Origin: Shewanella decolorationis S12
GTDB lineage: Bacteria > Pseudomonadota > Gammaproteobacteria > Enterobacterales > Shewanellaceae
Direction of reading: 5' to 3'
NCBI RefSeq assembly: GCF_000485795.1
Contig: NZ_AXZL01000067.1
Location: 62,001-126,000, forward strand
Length of the DNA: 64,000 nt
The first letter of the stretch is position 1; the number at the start of each line of letters is the position of its first letter. The translations under genes were made by a program, and so were the position numbers. A model generated the notes under the pieces. It was given only the letters and a program-made list of their open reading frames with translations. It was not told where the DNA came from and did not search any database. This document shows, piece by piece, positions 1 to 7,896 of the stretch.

Positions 1-1459
1 CAGCAAAACCCCGCCCCTGTTCACCCGCCCTTGCCGCTTCTACCGCAGCGTTAAGTGCTAAGATATTGGTTTGGAAGGCGATACCATCAATAACACCGAT
101 AATATCGGCAATCTTACGTGCCGATTCGTTAATCGATGCCATGGTTTGCACCACTTGCTGGATCAGTTCACCACCGTCTTCGGCAACATCAGCCGCCTTA
201 GAAGCTAAAGCATTTGCTTGGCTTGCATTATCCGCATTTAATTTAACAGTGCCGGTTAGCTCTTCCATGCTGGCTGACGTCTCTTCCAGACTAGAGGCTT
301 GTTCCTCTGTTCGACTAGACAGATCGGCATTACCCTGAGCGATTTCTGAAGATGCGGTGTTAATGGTATCTGCCGCTTTTTGAATATCTCTTATCATGAA
401 GGACAATTTTTCAGCCGTTTGATTTGAATAATTTTTCAAATCATTGAAGGTCCCTTCATACTCATTATAGATGCGGGTCGTCAGATCCCCATCTGCCATC
501 GCCATAAGCACACGCGCGACATCCTGAAGCCCACGATCCGAGGTTTCAATCAAGGAATTAAGGCTATTTGCAAGCATTAAGAAAAAGCCCTGTTTACCTT
601 GACTATCAACGCGTTTTGAAAAATCACCTGCAGCGGCAGCGGCCACAATTCGGGCAATTTCTTGCTCAACTTGGACTTCTTCTGTTCGGTCTAGCCATTC
701 CACCACAGAACCTAAGCGTTCACCCGACTTAGAAATAATCGGACTGGCAGTTAAACGAAAATGACAACTGGCGACTTGAATTTGTGATTCATACTTGCGG
801 TCGAGTTTATCGAGTAAGTTCGCCTGATGGGCGGGATTACGGTGAAAAATATCCATTGAACTGCCGACGATTTTATCCACCGAAAAATGAGGTAACACCT
901 GGCGAATCTCACTCTCGGAACGACGTAGCATCGCTTCTACCGAACGGTTCATATAAATGATCGTGCGACTCGCATCGGCGATCATCACATTGGTACTGGT
1001 ATTGTTCAGCGCCTCTAATATTCGTTGCGTTGCGCGCTCAGCTTCAATGCTTTCGGTACGGTCAATCCATTCAACACCCGTACCTAAATGTTTATTCTCA
1101 CGGGAAATAATAGGTGTAAGTATCAATTTAAAGGTGCGTTTACCAATGCTAATCTGCGCCGTGTGGGACTGCGAAAGTCTTTCAAGCATATTGCGCTGGT
1201 GAGCAGGATTTACATGGAAAATATCAATATTACTCCCAACGATCTTCGCAACCGAGAATTGCGGTAACTGCTTACGGATATCGGCCTCCGCCTCTGACAA
1301 CATACTCAGCACGGCTTTATTTGCGTAAATGATATTGCGGTCGCTATCGGCAATCATAAAATTATTACCGCTATTATCGAGTAATTGGAAATAGCGTTGG
1401 CGCTCTTCATCTCTACGTTGGCGCTCTTCGGTATTACCAAAAATATCAAGGATACCCAT
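1..1459 (-). CDS. Cytoplasmic methyl-accepting chemotaxis protein with two PAS domains (3' end missing)
   Basis: Read on the minus strand from ATG at 1459; the gene runs off the window at base 1, so the C-terminal end is missing. The N-terminus has no membrane segment. Two similar PAS units follow (about residues 15-135 and 137-257), each with an Asp-Arg-Thr-Glu end and a NPAHQ stretch typical of BdlA/Aer-like PAS receptors. A HAMP-like linker leads to the signalling hairpin, with [17 protein letters not shown] and, near the window edge, the highly conserved tip ([19 protein letters not shown]). It should signal to the CheA/CheW encoded directly downstream and probably senses an internal redox or metabolic cue through PAS-bound cofactor (inference). 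Five bases separate it from cheW. Confidence 0.93.
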   Translation of the reverse strand, partial: MGILDIFGNTEERQRRDEERQRYFQLLDNSGNNFMIADSDRNIIYANKAVLSMLSEAEADIRKQLPQFSVAKIVGSNIDIFHVNPAHQRNMLERLSQSHTAQISIGKRTFKLILTPIISRENKHLGTGVEWIDRTESIEAERATQRILEALNNTSTNVMIADASRTIIYMNRSVEAMLRRSESEIRQVLPHFSVDKIVGSSMDIFHRNPAHQANLLDKLDRKYESQIQVASCHFRLTASPIISKSGERLGSVVEWLDRTEEVQVEQEIARIVAAAAAGDFSKRVDSQGKQGFFLMLANSLNSLIETSDRGLQDVARVLMAMADGDLTTRIYNEYEGTFNDLKNYSNQTAEKLSFMIRDIQKAADTINTASSEIAQGNADLSSRTEEQASSLEETSASMEELTGTVKLNADNASQANALASKAADVAEDGGELIQQVVQTMASINESARKIADIIGVIDGIAFQTNILALNAAVEAARAGEQGRGFA

Positions 1460-1464
1460 AATGT

Positions 1465-1977
1465 TTACTCCTGATCTGAAAGACTGTTTGTATCAATTAG
1501 CCCCAACTCATCACTGCTGATAAGCGCCTGAATATTGACTAAAATAATCATTTTTTCTTCAACGGTGGCGAGTCCTTTGAGATATCGACTATCAAAGGCA
1601 GCACCAAATTCCGGTGCAGGTAAAATGGCTTCACTCGACAGCTTAATCACATCAGAGACTGCATCGACCACAATGCCTACGATTCGGTCGCAGACATTCA
1701 GCATGATGACAATAGTAAATTCATCATAAGTGACTGTGCCGACATTAAATTTCATCCTTAGATCCACAATAGGGACTATATCGCCACGCAGATTAAGTAC
1801 CCCTTTGATAAAACTGGGTGCGTTAGCTATTTTTGTCACGGGTTCATAGCCCCTGATTTCCTTTACTGACATGATGTCCAAGGCATAATGCTCTTCGCCC
1901 AAAACAAAACTTAAAAACTCTACTTCATCATGGGCACTTAACTCGGATTTAGCGGAGAGTGATGCGCGGCTTTCCAT
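1465..1977 (-). CDS. cheW: CheW coupling protein
   Basis: A 170-residue CheW adaptor that links chemoreceptors to CheA. The sequence shows the CheW-like SH3 fold signature: [18 protein letters not shown] near residues 25-42 and the conserved [22 protein letters not shown] block near residues 53-74. An N-terminal extension of about 20 residues precedes the fold. It lies 14 bases after cheA and 5 before the MCP gene, so it is part of one transcript. Identification is secure; which receptors it serves cannot be read from sequence. Confidence 0.96.
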   Translation of the reverse strand: MESRASLSAKSELSAHDEVEFLSFVLGEEHYALDIMSVKEIRGYEPVTKIANAPSFIKGVLNLRGDIVPIVDLRMKFNVGTVTYDEFTIVIMLNVCDRIVGIVVDAVSDVIKLSSEAILPAPEFGAAFDSRYLKGLATVEEKMIILVNIQALISSDELGLIDTNSLSDQE

Positions 1978-1991
1978 GAGATAGTCCTCAG

Positions 1992-4112
1992 TTAATTCTT
2001 AATTTGTTGTGAAAGTGATTCGACATCGAGTATCAAAGCAACGCTGCCATCTCCCATGATGGTCGCACCTGAGACGCCGGGGATACGACGATAATGTTTT
2101 TCTAGGCTTTTTATAACGACTTGTTGTTGACCTACCAAAGCATCGACGCATAGTCCAAAACGCTTATTATTACTTTCGAGTAGCACCACTATGCCCTCTT
2201 CGGGTCGCTTCGCCTTTGCTTCAATTTCCATTAATTGATAGAGGTTCAATAAGGGTAAATATTCCTCGCGTACCCTTATTAATCTCTCTTGTGACAAAAA
2301 CTTAAGCTGCTCAGGTTGTGGCTGTATTGACTCAATAATATGCACTAGAGGCAAAATATAAATTTGATTACCAACACTCACACTCATGCCATCCACAATG
2401 GCTAAGGTTAGTGGTAATTGGATTTCAAACGTCGCTCCCTGCCCAGCAACGGAATCAATATCGATTCGGCCACCTAATGCTTCTATATTTTTACGTACCA
2501 CATCCATACCGACGCCACGCCCAGACACATCGGTAATTTCCTTAGCAGTCGAAAAGCCTGCCGTGAAAATTAATTGCCATATCTGCTTGTCGCTGATGTT
2601 GTCAGCGACGGGCATATTATTCTCACGGGCTTTTTGTAAGATTTTTTCGCGGTCTAAGCCCGCCCCATCGTCATGCACGGCTATAACAATGCTTCCCCCC
2701 CGTTGGCTTGCTCTGAGTGATAACTCTGCCACCTCAGGTTTTCCTAACGACTGCCTGACCTCTGGTTTTTCAATTCCATGGTCTAGGCTATTACGCACAA
2801 GATGGGTGAGCGGGTCGACTAGCTTTTCAATCATGCCCTTATCAATTTCAGTGTTACCACCTTCAATCACAAGATTGACATTTTTGCCAAGCTGCTCCGA
2901 TAAATCCCGCACAAGACGATGGAACCTATTGAATACAAAAGAAACCGGCAGCATACGGACAGACATCACTGCCTCTTGCATCTCTCGGGTATTTCGCTCT
3001 AGTTCCATCAGTGCGGCTTTGAGTCTCTCGCCTAACTCGCCAGTTAACTCGTTACCAATCAGAGTTAGCATGGATTGCGTAATGACTAATTCACCCGCTA
3101 GATTGACTAATGTATCGATTTTCGATGTTTCGACTCTTAATGTAGCGTCTTGGCTAGTAGCTGTTGATTTTTTTGCCACCGTTTGGAGATGAATTGGTTT
3201 GGTCGCAGTCGCGGGTTCTTGCATTAATGGTTGGATAGGATTGACTGGCACTGAGGCTTCCGCTTTTACCTTCTCAGTATTCTTTCCAGTAAATTGTGGA
3301 AGTTTTGATGCCGATACATGATTCGTCTGCGCGGTAGTGGAGTCAGCCGCAGGCGGGGTTTTACCGGTTTGCACTTGGACTATCGCATCAAGCTCACTGT
3401 CAATGCTATCAGGCGTTAAAGATTCAAAAAAACCAAAACCTAAGTCGTTGTCATCCGCTGCTGTGGAAATGGGTTCGGGCCTGACATTGGTTTGCGAAAG
3501 CGAGTCAATACCAATTTCTTTAGCGGTATAAGCCTCATCGAAAAAGCCAAAATCTTGATTTTCAACCGCAAGACTGAGCTCAACATCCTCTTCAAAAAAA
3601 CCAAAACCCATATCCTCCTCTGGGGCTTGGTTCGTGCGCGCTTCTTCGAGTTGATTTGAATTTGTGGTGATGGCTTGAATCACAGGCGTTGACAAGTCTT
3701 TAGGGCTTACTGCCGAAAAAGACTCTCCATTCAATGCAGCTACGAGCTGATTTTTGGCAAATTCGACCTGCTGCCAGTCAATTGGCGCTTCCTGACGGTA
3801 AAGGCTAAGAATATGGGACAAGGTGTCAACCGTCTTCAAAAGCAAGTCAATGATCCCTGAAGATAACTCAAAAGTCCCTTTTCGGATTTTATCGAGCAAA
3901 TTTTCCATCACATGAGTCACACTCGTCAAAGCTGTGAACCCAAAAATACCACTCCCCCCTTTAATGGAGTGCGCCGCGCGAAAGATGGTATTTAATTCCT
4001 CAGGATCTGGGGACTGAATGTCTAAGGCAATCAGCAACTGCTCCATGTTTTCAAGATGCTCATGGCTTTCTTCAAAAAACACTTGGTGGAACTCAGCCAT
4101 ATTAATGGACAT
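1992..4112 (-). CDS. cheA: CheA chemotaxis histidine kinase
   Basis: A 706-residue CheA. The Hpt (P1) domain is at residues 1-125 with phospho-accepting His48 in AAHSIKGGSG. A long low-complexity linker (about 130-320) follows with no recognisable P2 domain, but with three copies of a [G]FGFF[DE] motif at about 169-173, 188-191 and 225-229. Dimerisation (P3) begins near 325, then the HATPase domain with the N-box (LTHLVRNSLDHGIE) and G-boxes (VHDDGAGLD, GRGVGMDVV), and a CheW-like P5 domain at the C-terminus. It phosphorylates CheY and CheB-type partners on signals from MCPs. Spacing to cheY is 15 bases. Confidence 0.96.
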   Translation of the reverse strand: MSINMAEFHQVFFEESHEHLENMEQLLIALDIQSPDPEELNTIFRAAHSIKGGSGIFGFTALTSVTHVMENLLDKIRKGTFELSSGIIDLLLKTVDTLSHILSLYRQEAPIDWQQVEFAKNQLVAALNGESFSAVSPKDLSTPVIQAITTNSNQLEEARTNQAPEEDMGFGFFEEDVELSLAVENQDFGFFDEAYTAKEIGIDSLSQTNVRPEPISTAADDNDLGFGFFESLTPDSIDSELDAIVQVQTGKTPPAADSTTAQTNHVSASKLPQFTGKNTEKVKAEASVPVNPIQPLMQEPATATKPIHLQTVAKKSTATSQDATLRVETSKIDTLVNLAGELVITQSMLTLIGNELTGELGERLKAALMELERNTREMQEAVMSVRMLPVSFVFNRFHRLVRDLSEQLGKNVNLVIEGGNTEIDKGMIEKLVDPLTHLVRNSLDHGIEKPEVRQSLGKPEVAELSLRASQRGGSIVIAVHDDGAGLDREKILQKARENNMPVADNISDKQIWQLIFTAGFSTAKEITDVSGRGVGMDVVRKNIEALGGRIDIDSVAGQGATFEIQLPLTLAIVDGMSVSVGNQIYILPLVHIIESIQPQPEQLKFLSQERLIRVREEYLPLLNLYQLMEIEAKAKRPEEGIVVLLESNNKRFGLCVDALVGQQQVVIKSLEKHYRRIPGVSGATIMGDGSVALILDVESLSQQIKN

Positions 4113-4127
4113 AGTGCCCCCATTACC

Positions 4128-4493
4128 TTAACCCAGCACTTTGGCTGTGATGGCTAGTAACTTTTGCGGGTCAAAGGGTTTAACCATCCACCCAGTAGCG
4201 CCAACCGCCTTACCCTGTGCTTTCATATCATCCCCCGCCTCAGTAGTTAACATTATGATGGGCGTTCTCATAAAAGCAGGCATTCCCCGTAAGGATTTAA
4301 TCAAAGTTAATCCATCCATACGCGGCATATTTTGGTCGGTCAAAATAAAGTCAAAGCGCTGGCTTGCGCATAAATCGAGAGCTTCTCGACCATCTTTCGC
4401 TAAAGTGACCTGATAACTCGCCGATTTCAACGTCGCTTCTACCATTTGTCTAATGGCGGCCGAATCATCAACAATTAATATTTTTTTACTCAT
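4128..4493 (-). CDS. cheY: CheY-like single-domain response regulator
   Basis: A 121-residue stand-alone receiver. All catalytic residues are present: Asp9/Asp10, phosphoacceptor Asp53 (ILTDQNMPRMDG), the Thr of the MLTTE stretch and the Lys of MVKPFDP. It resembles the CheY paralogues with a TDQNMP motif that sit beside an Hpt-type CheA. It is encoded between crsR and cheA with 3-15 base spacings, so the kinase and this regulator are co-transcribed. Whether it binds the flagellar switch or another target is not visible. Confidence 0.93.
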   Translation of the reverse strand: MSKKILIVDDSAAIRQMVEATLKSASYQVTLAKDGREALDLCASQRFDFILTDQNMPRMDGLTLIKSLRGMPAFMRTPIIMLTTEAGDDMKAQGKAVGATGWMVKPFDPQKLLAITAKVLG

Positions 4494-4496
4494 GCG

Positions 4497-6188
4497 CTAT
4501 TCCATTACTACTCTAGTGATATTACCCGGTGAAATTAACTCATACTGTTTACATAAGGTTTTCACCAATGATAGCCCTCGACCCGAAAGCTCGGGATAAC
4601 CAGATATACTTCTGTTGAAGCCAGTAAAACCTTTACCACTATCCGCAACAGTAATAACTAGCTCGCTCATATGATTCCAAGTGATACTCACCTTTACCCA
4701 ATCATCCGCACTAAGACGCTCTGAATAGCCATCTCTTATACTATGGTACAATTCAAAGCCTTCAGGATCATTCTTTAGTCTAGAGTCTAATTTTAGCACT
4801 CCATGATCTATTGCATTACTAAATAGTTCGGCAACTACAGTGAACACTCTTTGGCAAAAATTAGTGGCAAAACCAAACACACTTAGGAATTGGTTTAGGG
4901 TACTGAGATAATCAGCATTCAATAACATCGCGCCTGATATTTTAATATCCCAACTAAACTCACCATTCAGGTTTGAAGTTAACTCTTTAAAATCCCGAGT
5001 TTGATGCCATTGATACAAACGTTCAAAATCAAGAGTGCAAACAGTAATATCATCGGCTATGTGTTTGCCTTGAAAATACTGTTCAAAACTATCGGTTAGA
5101 TAGTGTGTTAAATCACCTAATTTTTCGTCAAACAAAGACTGTAGTCGACCAATGCCAAATGGCTGCTCTTCTAATGTATGCTGTTCAATAAGCCCATCAC
5201 TAAATAAACATGCATATCCATGATTTGGTAAATCAATAGAGAAAATATCCGCAACAAAAGTATTCGGGGGAAGAATACCTAATGCCATATTAGTCGAGTT
5301 GAATGCCTTATCATTACTTAATTCATGTTCTAAATGGAGGTAAACGGGGGGCATCCCCCCGTTCCAGACATATAATTTATTCCTAAAAAAATCCGCCTCA
5401 AGAATGATGCAAGCAACAAACCTATCTTCTGGATTCTCGTGATACACTTTTTCATTGAGTTCATAAATCAAGGTAACTAATGAAAATCCCTTTGAAACCA
5501 TTGCTCTAAAGGTACTCGCCACGCGCATAATTGGCATGGCAGCGCTGAGACCATGCCCGGTAGAATCCGCAAGCATTAAAAATAAATTCCCATTAGGGGA
5601 AACACCGTTTAATAGAATGTCGCCGCTAAAATTAGCACTTGCCTGACAAAAAGTTTTTATAAAATCGAAATGATTATTATCGATATTGACCAAATGCTCA
5701 AAAATATGGCGAGCCATTTGCTCTTCCCTAGCCTTTTCATAGAGCATTTTCTCAAGTTCACTACTTTGTTGTTTAACTTTTTGTTGTAGTTGAACTCGAG
5801 TTAACAAACATTCAGCCTTATACCAAAAAAGCTCAACATTAATGGGTTTAACAACAAAATCTAGTACACCCATTTCAAAACAGCCTAAAAATGCTTGCGG
5901 ATCTTTTTTATCATTAATAACAATTACTGGAATTTCTTTATTCAAAGACTTTAGATGTTCAAGTAGCGTAATCGCTGTTCCATCAGGTTGGAAATAATTC
6001 ACTAGAATTAAGTCAATTTTATTCAGCGATATTTCAAAAAAAGCATCTTCAAGGTTGTCACTGACAATCACGCTATAACCTTTGCTATGAATAAAATCAC
6101 TAATGGATTGGCTAACAACAGCATCATTGTCAACTACCAATACAAAATGATTTATCGCTAAATGCCCTGACATAGATATACTACTCAA
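4497..6188 (-). CDS. crsR: CrsR-type regulator: receiver + PP2C phosphatase + serine-kinase domains
   Basis: A 563-residue protein with a receiver-like domain (about 12-130), a short coiled coil (135-165), a SpoIIE/PP2C phosphatase domain (about 170-390, with the metal motif ADSTGHG and the CLFSDGLIEQ motif) and a C-terminal HATPase/RsbW-like serine kinase domain (about 430-563, N-box VVAELFSNAIDHG). This architecture and position match S. oneidensis CrsR, which with CrsA controls sigma-S by partner switching; P. aeruginosa HsbR is similar. The acidic pair Asp20/Asp22 is present, but the residue at the phosphoacceptor position is Asn64 (LILVNYFQPDG), so the receiver may not be phosphorylated in the standard way. 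It overlaps crsA by 8 bases. Confidence 0.9.
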   Translation of the reverse strand: MSSISMSGHLAINHFVLVVDNDAVVSQSISDFIHSKGYSVIVSDNLEDAFFEISLNKIDLILVNYFQPDGTAITLLEHLKSLNKEIPVIVINDKKDPQAFLGCFEMGVLDFVVKPINVELFWYKAECLLTRVQLQQKVKQQSSELEKMLYEKAREEQMARHIFEHLVNIDNNHFDFIKTFCQASANFSGDILLNGVSPNGNLFLMLADSTGHGLSAAMPIMRVASTFRAMVSKGFSLVTLIYELNEKVYHENPEDRFVACIILEADFFRNKLYVWNGGMPPVYLHLEHELSNDKAFNSTNMALGILPPNTFVADIFSIDLPNHGYACLFSDGLIEQHTLEEQPFGIGRLQSLFDEKLGDLTHYLTDSFEQYFQGKHIADDITVCTLDFERLYQWHQTRDFKELTSNLNGEFSWDIKISGAMLLNADYLSTLNQFLSVFGFATNFCQRVFTVVAELFSNAIDHGVLKLDSRLKNDPEGFELYHSIRDGYSERLSADDWVKVSITWNHMSELVITVADSGKGFTGFNRSISGYPELSGRGLSLVKTLCKQYELISPGNITRVVME

Positions 6189-6465
6189 TTATATAAATTT
6201 TTTGCATGTTGGCGACTTTTAAAATTTCTTCCGCCTGGCCATGCGCGCCCTTTATCGCTGTGGTTAATCCCCGCTCTTGTGCTTTGCGGTGAAGTAACAC
6301 CATCATGCCAAGTGCGGAACTATCAAGGTATAGCACTCGGCTAAAGTCGAGAATGATGTGATTAATATCCTTAAGACTTAAAACATGCTGATAGTCACTC
6401 GTAAACGCTTTGTGATAATAAAAATCAAAACGTTCTGGTAAAACTATAATCTGAATATTTGACAT
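6181..6465 (-). CDS. crsA: CrsA STAS-domain anti-sigma antagonist
   Basis: A 94-residue single STAS domain. The SpoIIAA-type phosphorylation site is visible as LDSSALGM at residues 47-54, with Ser50 aligned to the phosphorylated serine of SpoIIAA. In S. oneidensis the homologue is the antagonist whose phosphorylation state is set by CrsR. It overlaps crsR by 8 bases, which supports translational coupling and a shared function. The name rests on family knowledge and synteny, not on a search. Confidence 0.88.
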   Translation of the reverse strand: MSNIQIIVLPERFDFYYHKAFTSDYQHVLSLKDINHIILDFSRVLYLDSSALGMMVLLHRKAQERGLTTAIKGAHGQAEEILKVANMQKIYIIE

Positions 6466-6479
6466 AACTTGCTATCCAT

Positions 6480-7622
6480 TCAAAAGAGTTCTATTTCACC
6501 ACTCGTTATTTCATTCCTTGAAACAGGATTATGTTTTTCATTACGGCGCTGGCCTATTTTTTCAGTCACAGCTTCACCTGCAACGCCAAATTCTTCGTGT
6601 GACATTGTGGTGACTTGCTTGAGAGCATCTTTTAAATGATGCAATGACTGATTGGTATAGGTGAGACTTTGGGAAGTGATATCGCTAAACTGCAAACCTC
6701 TTATTGTATCTGAGATAGCAGTTTCAAGTTCATGTGCTGACGAATCTATCCGTGCAATGACCTTTGAGTCCTTTTCTGCTTTAATGATGATTTGTTTGAG
6801 CGCTGTATCAATATCTTTTTTAGCATCAATAATATAACTCATATCTTGCGCTGCGACTTTACTCACATGCTGAGTTAATTGCTCAATTTGCGATTGAATG
6901 GATCGTAGTTGTTTTTGTATACCATCACTAAAACCCGCGCTTCGATTTGAAAGCGCGCGCACTTCATCAGCAACAACTGCAAATCCTCTGCCCGCCTCCC
7001 CCGCACGAGCAGCCTCAATTGCGGCATTCAATGCCAATAAATTTGTCTGTGAAGAGATTTGGTCTATGTCCTGTAGTGCCTTCATTGCTTGAGGCATTGA
7101 CTCATAGATAAGATTTACTTTTTCAAGTAGTTCCATCGTTGAAGCTGACATTTCAATAGTGGATTGGATAAAGCGCTCAAGTGTTTGCGAGGTGTTATTA
7201 GCGAACTGTTTCATTTGTTCAGAGTGAAAGATTTCTGCATCATCAGTACTTTTGACAAGATCGGAAATAAAGCCTGTTTGCTCCGTCATTAAACGACCCA
7301 GTCCATCAAACGAATCTCCGAGCAAAGTTACAGCATCATTTTGAACGGTAAGAACATTATTGATATTGGCTTCACATTCATCAACAGTAGCAATGGCCTC
7401 TTGGTAGAGCTGCATATGAGTATGCCAATCGAGGTTTATTGCTTTATCTTGCGAAGTTTGAGTAGAGACTGACGCCTTTTGAGTTTGCCTATTTCGGTAA
7501 ACTTGCCACAAAAGCATGATTGCAACGGATAGGATCGGACTCACAACCCAGAAGGTTATCAAACCAATCGCGTATCCAACTGCAACGGCTAATAAAGCAA
7601 TAACACCATCCCTAAATTCCAT
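6480..7622 (-). CDS. Methyl-accepting chemotaxis protein with N-terminal membrane hairpin
   Basis: A 380-residue receptor. Residues about 5-45 form two closely spaced hydrophobic segments with almost no periplasmic loop, so it is membrane-anchored but has no external ligand domain. The signalling tip is clear ([39 protein letters not shown], about residues 186-224). It is short compared with a standard MCP and lacks PAS or HAMP signatures that I can see. It is the first gene of the minus-strand chemotaxis/CrsRA operon, 14 bases before crsA. Confidence 0.9.
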   Translation of the reverse strand: MEFRDGVIALLAVAVGYAIGLITFWVVSPILSVAIMLLWQVYRNRQTQKASVSTQTSQDKAINLDWHTHMQLYQEAIATVDECEANINNVLTVQNDAVTLLGDSFDGLGRLMTEQTGFISDLVKSTDDAEIFHSEQMKQFANNTSQTLERFIQSTIEMSASTMELLEKVNLIYESMPQAMKALQDIDQISSQTNLLALNAAIEAARAGEAGRGFAVVADEVRALSNRSAGFSDGIQKQLRSIQSQIEQLTQHVSKVAAQDMSYIIDAKKDIDTALKQIIIKAEKDSKVIARIDSSAHELETAISDTIRGLQFSDITSQSLTYTNQSLHHLKDALKQVTTMSHEEFGVAGEAVTEKIGQRRNEKHNPVSRNEITSGEIELF

Positions 7623-7707
7623 ACTTTCCTCGCGAGAATTGTTCTGTGATTAAAAAGTAGTTTGATATTCAGGGCTTTTCAAACAGATAAAGAAATTTTT
7701 ATCTTTG

Positions 7708-7724
7708 TTAGAACATAGTTCTAA
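7708..7724. promoter_or_regulatory. 17-bp perfect palindrome between divergent genes
   Basis: TTAGAACATAGTTCTAA reads as TTAGAAC-N3-GTTCTAA. It lies in the 247-274 bp region between the divergent MCP/crsA operon and patZ, in a place suited to an operator for either. I do not recognise the regulator. Confidence 0.45.
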
Positions 7725-7896
7725 AAAGCATTGATTTAATGCGCACAAAGCTAAGTTTGGCATAAAAGTATGATAGCCAGCCCAGTTAACTTGATGATTT
7801 ACTAATAAACTGACTTCTGATTACTCAAATCTAAACTGGGCAGTCACATAAGCCTAGGTTACACTGGCGATGTCTTCGACTGGGATGGGATCATTT

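Noticed and set aside
2386..3192. Long plus-strand frame of 268 codons opposite cheA
   Set aside because: It lies entirely within cheA on the opposite strand, has no family feature and no ribosome site.
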